From NCBI RefSeq assembly GCF_004168255.1, contig NZ_SEWG01000004.1:62001-126000 (forward strand): a stretch of DNA of 64,000 bases. Reading direction: 5' to 3'. Under the pieces are notes generated by a model. It ran no database searches and was not told the DNA's origin. It worked only from the letters and a program-made list of their open reading frames with translations. This DNA comes from Mucilaginibacter terrigena (GTDB lineage Bacteria > Bacteroidota > Bacteroidia > Sphingobacteriales > Sphingobacteriaceae). Both the position numbers and the translations under genes were made by a program. This document shows, in pieces, positions 43,722 to 51,869 of the stretch. Position 1 is the first letter of the stretch, and every line of letters starts with the position of its first letter.

Positions 43722-45476
43722 ATGAAAATAATAACCACCGAAGAGTTTGCCAAAGCCACCAAACTGGATAAGCTTAAAATGCCCGGATTGGCCGCTTTGC
43801 TGATGGAGCTGATGAAAATAAACCAGGTGAACGATCTGTTTGCACAAGCCCAGCCCAAACAAGGGCCCGAGTTTGTTGAGGCTATTTTGAAAGGCTGCGG
43901 TATCGAAATTGATTTTGATGAGAATGAGTTAAAGCACATCCCCAAAAACGGCAGCTTTATCGCTATTGCCAACCACCCCTACGGTGGTATTGAGGGTATG
44001 GTGCTGTTAAAAATATTAACCATGGTTAGGCCCGATGCCAAACTGATGGCCAATTTCTTGCTGAAGAAGATCCCTAACCTGAGCGATTATTTTATAGCGG
44101 TAAACCCGTTCGAGAATGTTGAGCATTCCTCCAGCATCAGCGGGCTGAAGAATACCCTCGAATTACTGATTAACGGCACGCCTATAGGCATTTTCCCTGC
44201 GGGCGAGGTATCTACCTTTAAATTAGAGAAACAAGAGGTTACCGACAGGCTATGGCACCCGGTAGTGGGCAAGATCATCGCCAAAGCGAAAGTGCCGGTT
44301 GTGCCTATATACTTTCATGGTAATAACGGCCTATTGTTTAATTTACTTAGCCTTATACACCCTGCCCTTCGCACGGCCAAACTGCCATCAGAGTTGTTTA
44401 ATAAGCAGGGCCAAACCATCAAACTACGCATTGGCAAGCCCATTAAGGTGGAGGATATACCGGATAATACCAACAGTGCTAAAATACTCAACTTTCTGCG
44501 TGCCAAAACCTACGCCCTGGGTGCGGGTTTGGATGAAGAGAAAAAGCTTTTCAATCCCCGTAACCTTTTCAAAATAAAGAAATTGCCTGAGGCCATTGTG
44601 CCCGAAACGTTTTCCGAAAAACTGGAAAAAGAGGTTGAGCCGCTTCGCGAGGACTACAAGATTTGGACGGAGAAAAACTACGAGGTGTTTATTACGCCAA
44701 CCTCTAAGATCCCCTGCATTATCCGCGAGATTGGCCGCTTACGCGAAATTACTTTCCGCGCCGTTGGCGAGGGCACCAACAAGGCTACCGACCTTGACGA
44801 ATACGATATTTATTATCATCACCTGTTTATATGGGATACCGAGGCCAAAGTGATTGTGGGTGCCTACCGTATTGGCCTGGGCGACGAGATCTTTTATGGG
44901 GTGGGCAAAAAAGGATTTTATATCAATGAGCTTTTTAAGCTTAAGGAGCAGTTTACGCCGGTGTTGAAGAAAAGCCTGGAGCTTGGCCGTTCGTGGATCC
45001 GTAAGGAGTACCAAACCAAGCCTCTGCCCCTGTTCCTGCTGTGGAAGGGTATCTTAAAGTTTGTGATAGATAACCCGCGCTACCGTTACCTGATCGGACC
45101 GGTAAGCATCAGTAACTCCTTTTCGCAGTTCAGCAAATCGTTAATTGTGGATTACATTAATCGCAACCATTTTGACCACGAGATGGCGCAGTATGTAAAG
45201 CCCCGTAAAAAGTTTAAGGTAAATTTTGAGAATATCGATACCGACCTGCTAATGTCGGCCGGAGACAGTTTTAAGGGCCTTGATAATCTGATATCGGAAA
45301 TAGAAACGCATAACATGAAGGTGCCTGTGCTGCTTCGCCAATACCTGGCCCTTAACGCCCATATCATCAGCTTCAACATCGACCCAAAATTTGCCGATTG
45401 CCTGGATGGTTTCCTGGTGCTTGACCTGCAAAAAGTACCGCAGGATATTTTGGAGAAGTTGGGGAAGAACCTTTAA
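43722..45476 (+). CDS. olsF: Bifunctional ornithine lipid synthase OlsF-like (PlsC + GNAT)
   Basis: A 584-aa protein joining two acyltransferases. The N-terminal part (about 75-290) is PlsC-like with ANHPYGGIEG (H85 in place of the HX4D catalytic motif, spacing altered by one) and GIFPAGEVSTF. The C-terminal part (about 310-580) is a hemolysin-type GNAT domain with LREITFRAVGEGTN and IGPVSISNSFSQFSKSLIV. This order is that of OlsF, where the GNAT half N-acylates ornithine and the PlsC half adds the second acyl chain. Ornithine lipids are common phosphorus-free membrane lipids in Bacteroidota. It is divergent from the HhH/apt operon. Confidence 0.82.
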   Translation: MKIITTEEFAKATKLDKLKMPGLAALLMELMKINQVNDLFAQAQPKQGPEFVEAILKGCGIEIDFDENELKHIPKNGSFIAIANHPYGGIEGMVLLKILTMVRPDAKLMANFLLKKIPNLSDYFIAVNPFENVEHSSSISGLKNTLELLINGTPIGIFPAGEVSTFKLEKQEVTDRLWHPVVGKIIAKAKVPVVPIYFHGNNGLLFNLLSLIHPALRTAKLPSELFNKQGQTIKLRIGKPIKVEDIPDNTNSAKILNFLRAKTYALGAGLDEEKKLFNPRNLFKIKKLPEAIVPETFSEKLEKEVEPLREDYKIWTEKNYEVFITPTSKIPCIIREIGRLREITFRAVGEGTNKATDLDEYDIYYHHLFIWDTEAKVIVGAYRIGLGDEIFYGVGKKGFYINELFKLKEQFTPVLKKSLELGRSWIRKEYQTKPLPLFLLWKGILKFVIDNPRYRYLIGPVSISNSFSQFSKSLIVDYINRNHFDHEMAQYVKPRKKFKVNFENIDTDLLMSAGDSFKGLDNLISEIETHNMKVPVLLRQYLALNAHIISFNIDPKFADCLDGFLVLDLQKVPQDILEKLGKNL

Positions 45477-45528
45477 CCGAGATTAAGCGGATTTTTGTGA
45501 TTAAAGGATTTGCATTTCACCCCTCTTC

Positions 45529-45619
45529 TCATCCTGAGCGATAGCGAAGGATCTATTGCGAACTTTAATTGTCGGACATGCACAGCGGCGATTAGATGCT
45601 TCACATGCGTTTAGCATGA
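45529..45619. repeat. Inverted pair of 25-bp repeat units
   Basis: The unit at 45529-45553 (starting TCATCCTGAGCGATAGCGAA) and the unit at 45595-45619 (starting GATGCTTCACATGCGTTTAG) are inverted, imperfect copies of one another. The segment between shows no gene. I recall sequences of the TCATCCTGAGCG...GAAGGATC kind as dispersed repeats in Sphingobacteriaceae. It is part of the 322-bp gap after olsF. Confidence 0.7.
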
Positions 45620-45681
45620 CAGGTTGAAATTTTTGTCCGTCGGTTTATAGATGCGGGAGTAATTGACGAACCGGACAGATA

Positions 45682-45780
45682 TCATTGCCGTCTGCTTTAG
45701 CTGACGGAAAACCAGCATGTATCTTTTGGCTTTAGCCGAAACAGCAAATATTTGGCTGAAGCCGGAGCAGACGGCAATGA
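45682..45780. repeat. Inverted repeat with internal GGCTTTAGCC-type palindromes
   Basis: Perfect 15-bp arms, TCATTGCCGTCTGCT (45682-45696) and AGCAGACGGCAATGA (45766-45780), enclose smaller near-palindromes including GGCTTTAGCC and GGCTGAAGCC. It lies between the 45529-45619 repeat and the convergent gene at 45799, so the gap is mostly repeat DNA. Confidence 0.78.
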
Positions 45781-45798
45781 CATGGTTAGATGAGAAAT

Positions 45799-46335
45799 CT
45801 AATACCTCAACCCAAACCTTTTTGTTAAACTGTACAATACCCATATCGGGGTTACAGCCAACAGTTTGGTATCATCATTAAATGATGCCTCTTTACCTTC
45901 TATTTTGCCGCCTATGTATTGGCCGGTTAAACCAATAAACAGTACTAATACGCTTACCATGGCCAAGGGGGTACCGCCTGTTTTTTCGTAAACTTCCAGC
46001 TGCATTACGCCATAGCTTAGGCCAAACAGTAAAAACAGCGCAAAGTACGATAATAACGGCGATAGTTTTAAATAGTAATACATGGCAAACGCAATAAGGA
46101 ACGATGCCCAGTTGAAATAACCGTTATACTTACCTAAAAAGCCAATATGCGGAAAAGGCAGCGCCCAGGCCATACCCAACAACCCCAGTACCATCAAGGG
46201 TACAAAAAACCAGTGCAGCAATCGGTTGGTTTGGTTTTGGTGACTGGCATCTAAACGGTCGAAATAAACGTCGATCTTCCGTTTATCGCCCGGCTTAACC
46301 GGTTGCGTTTTAATATTTGAATGTTGTTTACCCAT
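45799..46335 (-). CDS. DUF962 / Mpo1-like membrane protein
   Basis: A 178-aa protein with about four membrane helices. The signature YFDRLDASHQNQTNRLLHWFFVPL (near 25-50) with conserved His and Asn residues is that of DUF962, whose yeast member Mpo1 is an Fe(II) dioxygenase for alpha-oxidation of 2-hydroxy fatty acids. A bacterial role in 2-hydroxy-fatty-acid turnover, including those from sphingolipids, is inferred from that relative. A GC-rich repeat lies between it and rny, which precedes it on the same strand. Confidence 0.85.
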   Translation of the reverse strand: MGKQHSNIKTQPVKPGDKRKIDVYFDRLDASHQNQTNRLLHWFFVPLMVLGLLGMAWALPFPHIGFLGKYNGYFNWASFLIAFAMYYYLKLSPLLSYFALFLLFGLSYGVMQLEVYEKTGGTPLAMVSVLVLFIGLTGQYIGGKIEGKEASFNDDTKLLAVTPIWVLYSLTKRFGLRY

Positions 46336-46345
46336 CAGAAAATAA

Positions 46346-46379
46346 AAAAGCCCTCCCCTGAAGGGGAGGGTTGGGTGGG
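46346..46379. repeat. GC-rich hairpin repeat with G-quadruplex motif
   Basis: The stem CCCTCCCC-TGAA-GGGGAGGG is followed by TTGGGTGGGG. On the plus strand this gives four G runs, GGGG-A-GGG-TT-GGG-T-GGGG, matching the standard quadruplex pattern with very short loops. It starts 5 bp from the rny stop and fills the gap to the DUF962 gene. Confidence 0.85.
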
Positions 46380-46384
46380 GCTAA

Positions 46385-47950
46385 TTATTTAGCAAACGCT
46401 ACCGAACGGGTTTCCCTGATAACGGTAACTTTTATCTGGCCCGGATAGGTCATTTCTGTTTGGATCCGGTTTGATATATCTGCTGCAAGTATCTCGCTTT
46501 GCGCATCGCTTATCTTTTCGCTTTCGACAACAACACGCAATTCGCGACCTGCCTGTATAGCGAATGTTTTTTCGACACCTGGGTACGATAAAGCAAGCTC
46601 CTCAAGCTCTTTTAAGCGTTTGATATAACTTTCTACCACTTCGCGGCGTGCGCCCGGCCTTGCGCCCGATATAGCGTCACAAACCTGTATTATCGGCGAT
46701 AGCATCGATGTCATCTCTACCTCGTCGTGGTGGGCGCCAATGGCGTTGCATACTTCGGGGTGTTCTTTATACTTTTCGGCAAGCTGCATACCCAAAATAG
46801 CGTGCGGCAGTTCCGGGTTATCATCAGGTACTTTACCAATATCGTGCAATAAGCCTGCGCGTTTGGCCAATTTTACGTTTAAGCCCAGCTCTGCCGCCAT
46901 GGTTGCGCAAAAGTTTGCCACCTCGCGCGAGTGCTGCAGCAGGTTTTGCCCGTACGATGAACGGTAACGCATCCGCCCTACCATCCTGATGAGTTCAGGG
47001 TGCAGGCCGGTAATACCCAAATCGATAACCGTACGCTCGCCTATCTCTACAATTTCTTCTTCTATCTGCTTTTTGGTTTTGGCAACAACCTCCTCGATAC
47101 GTGCCGGGTGGATACGTCCATCCGTAACCAAGCGGTGCATAGCCAAACGGGCTATCTCGCGGCGAACCGGGTCAAAGCCGGAAAGGATGATGGCCTCGGG
47201 GGTATCGTCTACAATAATTTCGATACCGGTTGCTGCTTCCAATGCGCGGATGTTGCGCCCCTCGCGACCAATGATACGGCCTTTTATCTCATCATTCTCG
47301 ATGTTGAAGATAGATACCGTGTTTTCGATAGCGCTTTCGGTAGCGGTACGCTGTATGGTTTGGATAACAATTTTCTTGGCTTCTTTGGTGGCGGTTAGCT
47401 TGGCTTCGTCAACAATATCTTTTATTTGCGCCATGGCTTTGCTGCGCGCTTCTTCGCGCAGGTTATCTACCAGTTGCTCGCGGGCTTCGTCTGCGCTTAG
47501 GCCGGCAATGGTTTCAAGCTGTGTAACGTGCTGATTTTTCAGAACATCAACCTCTTCCTGCTTTTTAACAAGGATGTCGGTTTGGGTTTCCAGTTTCCTG
47601 CGCGCGTTGTCCATCTCCGTTTCCTTACGGGTCATGTTCTCCAGCTTCTGATTAAAAGATTGCTCTTTTTGTTTGATGCCGTTCTCGCGCTGGTTTAATA
47701 CGTTGTTTTTGGCGTTTACATCCTGTTCGTGCTCGGCCTTCATTTGTAAAAACTTCTCTTTTGCTTCCAAAAGGCGGTTCTTTTTCAATATCTCGGCATT
47801 GTTCTCGGCTTCCTTAAGGATCTTTTTTACTTTGTTCTGAGCCCCTATTTCCTGGTCTTTAAAGAGCTTACGTAGCAGGAAACGCCCTATGACTATTCCT
47901 GTCGGGACGCCCATAAGGAGCCCGATAATAATGTATAATATACTGTTCAT
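46385..47950 (-). CDS. rny: Ribonuclease Y
   Basis: A 521-aa membrane-anchored endoribonuclease that starts mRNA decay. An N-terminal transmembrane helix (1-25) is followed by a long coiled coil (about 30-170), a KH domain ([22 protein letters not shown], about 223-244), and an HD domain with catalytic HD in [13 protein letters not shown] plus GAHHDEVE. Length and order match Rny throughout. It lies downstream of the 6S RNA gene and zapA on the same strand, a position I associate with Bacteroidota. Confidence 0.97.
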   Translation of the reverse strand: MNSILYIIIGLLMGVPTGIVIGRFLLRKLFKDQEIGAQNKVKKILKEAENNAEILKKNRLLEAKEKFLQMKAEHEQDVNAKNNVLNQRENGIKQKEQSFNQKLENMTRKETEMDNARRKLETQTDILVKKQEEVDVLKNQHVTQLETIAGLSADEAREQLVDNLREEARSKAMAQIKDIVDEAKLTATKEAKKIVIQTIQRTATESAIENTVSIFNIENDEIKGRIIGREGRNIRALEAATGIEIIVDDTPEAIILSGFDPVRREIARLAMHRLVTDGRIHPARIEEVVAKTKKQIEEEIVEIGERTVIDLGITGLHPELIRMVGRMRYRSSYGQNLLQHSREVANFCATMAAELGLNVKLAKRAGLLHDIGKVPDDNPELPHAILGMQLAEKYKEHPEVCNAIGAHHDEVEMTSMLSPIIQVCDAISGARPGARREVVESYIKRLKELEELALSYPGVEKTFAIQAGRELRVVVESEKISDAQSEILAADISNRIQTEMTYPGQIKVTVIRETRSVAFAK

Positions 47951-47972
47951 TGGTTATTTAGGTTATATATAA

Positions 47973-48140
47973 TAAAAAAACCGCAACTAAACTTCTAAGT
48001 GTCATGTATTGTAAAAACTTCTTGTCGGATGGAGTGGATCACGGGTTCCCGTTAAATACACGATCAACGCATGCCTCTTGTAATCCGAAGATATTGAAGC
48101 GTTAAGTTTTTAATAGTGAAACTTAAAATTTAACTGCGGT
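47973..48140 (-). ncRNA. ssrS: 6S RNA
   Basis: About 168 nt on the minus strand. A closing stem pairs 48121-48140 (ACCGCAGUUAAAUUUUAAGU in RNA) with 47980-48000 (ACUUAGAAGUUUAGUUGCGG plus U) over about 20 positions with some G-U pairs. A U tail follows (T run at 47974-47980). Inside, CGGAU pairs with AUCCG around a large loop with GGGAACCCGUGAUCC. This is the closed-stem, bubble and terminal-loop form of 6S RNA, which binds RNA polymerase holoenzyme. The place between zapA and rny supports the call. Exact ends are approximate. Confidence 0.72.
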
Positions 48141-48175
48141 TAAATCTTAAAATGCTCGTTTATATGTAAAGAACG

Positions 48176-48469
48176 TTATTGTTTCGAAAAAAAATCGGTC
48201 AGTAAATGATCTAACTGGTAAACCTTTTCGGCTACTTCGGTATCATCCGTAGTAACTTTCTTATCCGCTTTTAATGAGGATGTTGCATAATGCAGCACAC
48301 ACATCGAAAGCAGATCCTGTTTATCCCTAACCGCGTAATTTTCCTGGTATTCTTTTATACGGTCGTTGATCAGCTTAGCTGCTCGTCTTATAATTTCCTC
48401 TTCTTCCATGTTTACCTTTAAGGGGTAAACTCTGTCAGCAATATTTATTTTTATTGAGATTTCTCCCAT
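48176..48469 (-). CDS. zapA: Cell division protein ZapA
   Basis: A 97-aa protein of the usual ZapA form: an N-terminal alpha/beta part (ISIKINIADRVYPLKVNMEEE, then IRRAAKLINDRIKEY) and a C-terminal coiled-coil helix. ZapA crosslinks FtsZ filaments at the division ring. It begins 21 bp after the stop of the ZapB-like coiled-coil gene, which suggests cotranscription, and is followed by the 6S RNA gene. Confidence 0.93.
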   Translation of the reverse strand: MGEISIKINIADRVYPLKVNMEEEEIIRRAAKLINDRIKEYQENYAVRDKQDLLSMCVLHYATSSLKADKKVTTDDTEVAEKVYQLDHLLTDFFSKQ

Positions 48470-48490
48470 TTGAGCTTTTCACTTTCTGCA

Positions 48491-48781
48491 TTACTTTTTA
48501 AGCAATACAATACATTTATCTATTTCCTGCACAAAGTCGTTAATTTTTTGCTTAATGTCAACACTTTTTTCATTTGTTTCTGAAAACGACTTAGCAAGTT
48601 TTAATACACGCAGCTTTTCTTCCAGGTCTTTTGTCTTATCGGTGCTGGCTTTCAGGGCCACGTTCAGGGCTTCACTTTCCAGTTTAAGCAGGTCATTTTC
48701 TTCCTGCAACGCAGCACAAAGCTCTATTAACCGCTCTGTTTTTTCTACAACCTTACTTAATTGTTCTGCTACTGAGGCCAT
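48491..48781 (-). CDS. ZapB-like coiled-coil protein
   Basis: A 96-aa protein that is almost entirely heptad coiled coil (EQLSKVVEKTERLIELCAALQEENDLLKLESEAL, then KTKDLEEKLRVLKLAKSF). There is no signal or membrane segment. Size, coiled coil and the position just upstream of zapA suggest a division partner comparable to ZapB, though homology to E. coli ZapB is not evident by eye. Its start is two bases from the iterated repeat at 48783-48893. Confidence 0.75.
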   Translation of the reverse strand: MASVAEQLSKVVEKTERLIELCAALQEENDLLKLESEALNVALKASTDKTKDLEEKLRVLKLAKSFSETNEKSVDIKQKINDFVQEIDKCIVLLKK

Positions 48782-48782
48782 T

Positions 48783-48893
48783 GTTTAATTAGTGATTTAT
48801 TGAATTAGCGAATTAGTGATTGCTTTGTTTTGCGACGTACTGAATTACCGATCTTTTTTTAAATCACTAATTCAATCAATCACTAAATCACTA
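48783..48893. repeat. Inverted arms of iterated AATTAGTG octamers
   Basis: The left arm has degenerate octamers such as AATTAGTG, AATTAGCG and ATTTATTG. The right arm holds their complements (AATCACTAATTC, AATCACTAAATC). It fills the whole gap between the pheT stop and the ZapB-like start, so a pheT read-through transcript would fold into a long AT-rich hairpin. Confidence 0.8.
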
Positions 48894-48894
48894 A

Positions 48895-51294
48895 CTACTT
48901 CCTTATCTCCGCTCCTGCTTCTTTGCCTAAATTATAAATTAATTTCTGCATCACGGCATCAACCGCTTTATCCGTTAAAGTTTTTTCGGTATCCTGCAGG
49001 GTAAAGCTTAATGCGTACGATTTTTTGCCGGCAGGCAGCTTATCGCCCTGGTAAACATCAAATACGTTTACTTCTTTCAAAAGCTTTTTGTCTGTCCGCT
49101 GGGCTACCTGCTTCAATTGTCCGAAGGTTACGGCTTTATCTACCAGCATGCTCAGATCCCTGCGTACTGCCGGAAACTTGGATACTTCCTGGTAAACAAT
49201 CACGTTCTTGCGCACCGCGTTCAGCACCAGGTCAAAGTTAAAATCGGCATAAAACACCTCTTTATCTACATCAATTTTTTTTAAGGCTACTGCACCTACC
49301 GGGCCAAATTTAACCAGTTGCTTGCCGTTAAGCATGTATTGCAGACCAAAGGCCAACTTGCCGCAGGTAGCATCTTCTACCACAAAATCGATTATTTTAA
49401 GGCGTTTCAGGATACCATCAACAATAGCTTTAATGTTGTAAAAAGTTACCGGCTTTTGCTTTTGGTTCCATCGTTCTGGAGTATCGGCACCGGTTATGAA
49501 GATACTGAAACGCTGTGTTTCGATATACTTATCCTCTTTGATGCTGTACACCTTACCAAACTCGTAGAACTTCAGATCGGCAGCTCGGCGGTTCTGGTTG
49601 TAGGCAATGGCTTCCAAGCCCGAGTACAATAGGGTTTGGCGCATAGCATCCAGGTCGCTGCTTAGCGGGTTCACTATCTTTACGGCAGCATCGGGATTAT
49701 CCGAGTAAGCCAGTTTGGTAAGCGAGTTGGCCAGCATCTCGTTAAAGCCATTCGCGCTCAGCAAATCGGCAATTACGTTTTGTACGGTATCTTTCTCGGG
49801 GCGGATGGAGTTGTTTAATGATGCCCTGATCTGTGTAGGTATCTCGATATTATTATAACCGTAAATGCGCAGTATCTCTTCTACCACATCCACATCGCGG
49901 GTTACATCCACGCGGTATGGGGGCACTTTAAGAGATAGGCCTTCGGCAGTTTCGTTCTCTATTTTGATGTCCAGAGCGGTGATGATGCTTTTGATGGTAT
50001 CGTTACCAATGGCTTTGCCTATCAGCCTGTCGATGGTATTATAAGTGATCTCAACCGCAAACGGCGCTACCGGGGCAGGATAATAGTCAAATATCTCTGA
50101 TGTCACCTCACCGCCTGCTACCTGCTGGATGAGTAGGGCCGCGCGTTTAAGGGCAAATACCGTCATATCAGGGTCTGTACCACGCTCAAAACGGAAAGAG
50201 GCGTCTGTCTTCAACCCAAAACTTTTGGATGTTTTACGTACCGATACGGCGTTAAAATAAGCGCTCTCTAAAAAGATGCTGGTAGTGCTTTCGCTTACGC
50301 CGCTTTTTGCACCGCCAAACACACCGGCAATACACATGGGCTCATCGGCATTGCATATCATCAGGTCATCGGCAGATAGTTTTCTGTCAACATCATCTAA
50401 AGTTTTAAATACGGTGCCCTCGGCTACGTTTTGCACAATAACTTTATTGCCTGTTATGGCAGCGGCATCAAAGGCGTGCAGGGGCTGCCCAAGTTCGTGC
50501 AGTACATAGTTGGTCACATCAACCACGTTATTAATGCTGCGCACGCCTATTACGGCCAAACGCTCTTTTAACCACGCGGGCGACTCGCCCACCGTTAGGC
50601 CCGAAATATTTACGCCCGAATATCGTGGGGCGGCAGCCTCGTTCCCTACTATTACCTGGGTCGGGTTATCCTTTTTAACGATCTTAAATGCGCTTACATC
50701 CGGTTTTTTTATGCTTAGCTTCAAAAAAGCGGCTATATCCCTTGCCGTACCCAAATGCGATGCAGCGTCGGCACGGTTGGGGGTAAGGCCAATCTCGTAC
50801 ATGTAATCGTCGTTCAGCTTAAAGTGGTCTTTAGCCGGTGTGCCTACGGGAACATCCGCATCAAGCACCATAATACCGGCATGGTCGGTACCTAAACCTA
50901 TCTCATCCTCGGCGCAGATCATCCCTTCGGACACCTCGCCCCTTATTTTTGATTTTTTGATGCTGAACGGCTCGCCGACTGTGGGGTATATAGTTGTACC
51001 CACGGTTGCCACCACTACCTTTTGGCCTGCGGCAACGTTATTGGCACCGCAAACAATTTGCAGGTCTTCGCCGGTACCTACATCTACCTTGGTAACATGC
51101 AGGTGGTCGGAGTTGGCGTGGCGGGCACATTCTTTTACATAGCCGATCACCAGGCCTTCTAAGCCGCCGGGGATGGCCTGCACCTTCTCCAGGCTTTCCA
51201 CCTCTAAGCCGGTACCTGTAAGTATGGTAGATATTTCCGCAGGGGTTTTATCGGTATCAATAAATTCTTTAAGCCAGTTATACGATATCTTCAT
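48895..51294 (-). CDS. pheT: Phenylalanine--tRNA ligase beta subunit
   Basis: A 799-aa subunit that pairs with PheS to charge tRNA-Phe. Parts in order: MKISYNWLKEFIDTDKTPAEIS start, the EMAP/tRNA-binding domain (about 40-150, VGYVKECARHANSDHLHVTKVDVG), B3/4 (about 210-390, RYSGVNISGL; NVVDVTNYVLHELGQPLHAFDAA), B5 (about 400-480) and the C-terminal anticodon-binding FDX-ACB domain (KFPAVRRDLSMLVDK). The ATG at 51294 fits the family; the 50-residue upstream extension is repeat-derived. pheS is not in the window. Confidence 0.97.
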   Translation of the reverse strand: MKISYNWLKEFIDTDKTPAEISTILTGTGLEVESLEKVQAIPGGLEGLVIGYVKECARHANSDHLHVTKVDVGTGEDLQIVCGANNVAAGQKVVVATVGTTIYPTVGEPFSIKKSKIRGEVSEGMICAEDEIGLGTDHAGIMVLDADVPVGTPAKDHFKLNDDYMYEIGLTPNRADAASHLGTARDIAAFLKLSIKKPDVSAFKIVKKDNPTQVIVGNEAAAPRYSGVNISGLTVGESPAWLKERLAVIGVRSINNVVDVTNYVLHELGQPLHAFDAAAITGNKVIVQNVAEGTVFKTLDDVDRKLSADDLMICNADEPMCIAGVFGGAKSGVSESTTSIFLESAYFNAVSVRKTSKSFGLKTDASFRFERGTDPDMTVFALKRAALLIQQVAGGEVTSEIFDYYPAPVAPFAVEITYNTIDRLIGKAIGNDTIKSIITALDIKIENETAEGLSLKVPPYRVDVTRDVDVVEEILRIYGYNNIEIPTQIRASLNNSIRPEKDTVQNVIADLLSANGFNEMLANSLTKLAYSDNPDAAVKIVNPLSSDLDAMRQTLLYSGLEAIAYNQNRRAADLKFYEFGKVYSIKEDKYIETQRFSIFITGADTPERWNQKQKPVTFYNIKAIVDGILKRLKIIDFVVEDATCGKLAFGLQYMLNGKQLVKFGPVGAVALKKIDVDKEVFYADFNFDLVLNAVRKNVIVYQEVSKFPAVRRDLSMLVDKAVTFGQLKQVAQRTDKKLLKEVNVFDVYQGDKLPAGKKSYALSFTLQDTEKTLTDKAVDAVMQKLIYNLGKEAGAEIRK

Positions 51295-51328
51295 TATAGG
51301 AGAATGATAATCGGCAAAGATAGGATTT

Positions 51329-51358
51329 GGAGGTGAAAGGTTAAAGGTAAAAGGCGAA
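51329..51358. repeat. Iterated AGGTNAA heptamers upstream of pheT
   Basis: Four tandem degenerate heptamers of the form AGGTGAA, AGGTTAA, AGGTAAA, AGGCGAA lie 35 bp before the pheT start. No matching inverted arm is seen. Confidence 0.7.
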
Positions 51359-51439
51359 AGGTTTTTGAAGTAATATTCCCTACCGTAAAAGGGGCTGTTT
51401 GGATTGTGTAATAGCAGGGAGGGGTTAACGAATTTGCTA

Positions 51440-51476
51440 TCCATTAACCCCTCCCTAACCCTCCCAAGGGAGGGAA
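51440..51476. repeat. GC-rich hairpin repeat with minus-strand G-quadruplex motif
   Basis: CCCTCCC-AA-GGGAGGG forms a stem. The minus strand continues as GGGAGGGTTAGGGAGGGG, four G runs with loops of 1, 3 and 1 nt. It lies between the acidic protein gene and pheT, so an RNA quadruplex could form in the read-through transcript. Confidence 0.82.
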
Positions 51477-51492
51477 TTATTTTTTGAATTAT

Positions 51493-51732
51493 TTATTCAT
51501 CATCGCCTGTGCTGTTGTCATCATCATCCAGGTTAAGGGTATATGATGGTTCGGCAGCATCGTAGGCGCGCTGCGCTTGTGGTGTTTCGTCGGTTTCGCC
51601 AATATCCTCGTTGGTTTCATCGAAGCCATTGCTGTGAATATCCTGCTGACTCATCTGGTCTTCGTTCTCGGTTTGGCTTAGCTGATCGTCCTGTTGCAGT
51701 TGATCGTCCTGGTCTTCTGGTTGCTCTATCAT
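51493..51732 (-). CDS. Small acidic, glutamine/aspartate-rich protein
   Basis: A 79-aa protein of extreme composition: mostly D, E, Q, S and T, for example EQPEDQDDQLQQDDQLSQTE and the terminal LNLDDDDNSTGDDE. It is predicted to be disordered and very acidic, with no signal or membrane segment. I chose the ATG at 51732 (MIEQPEDQDD) because the upstream part of the longer reading is basic and overlaps the GC-rich repeat. I do not recognise a family and the function is unknown. Confidence 0.6.
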   Translation of the reverse strand: MIEQPEDQDDQLQQDDQLSQTENEDQMSQQDIHSNGFDETNEDIGETDETPQAQRAYDAAEPSYTLNLDDDDNSTGDDE

Positions 51733-51789
51733 GGTTTGTAGTTTTAAGTTTTGTAGAGATAGAACGTAGCAGGGCGCTGGTTGTTTGAT

Positions 51790-51868
51790 ATAGCCCCCTC
51801 TAAATCTCCCCCGAAAGGGGAGACTTTTTTTCAAAGCCCCTCTCCCTCGGAGAGGGGTTGAGGAGAGG
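51790..51868. repeat. Double GC-rich hairpin repeat
   Basis: Two adjacent hairpins, CTCCCC-CGAA-GGGGAG and CCCCTCTCC-CTC-GGAGAGGGG, are separated by a T run (51823-51831). They abut the radC stop codon at 51870 and may end its transcript. Confidence 0.8.
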
Positions 51869-51869
51869 C

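Noticed and set aside
51295..51444. Longer N-terminus for pheT
   Set aside because: The extra 50 residues come from an iterated heptamer repeat and intergenic DNA; PheT starts MKISYNWLKEF.
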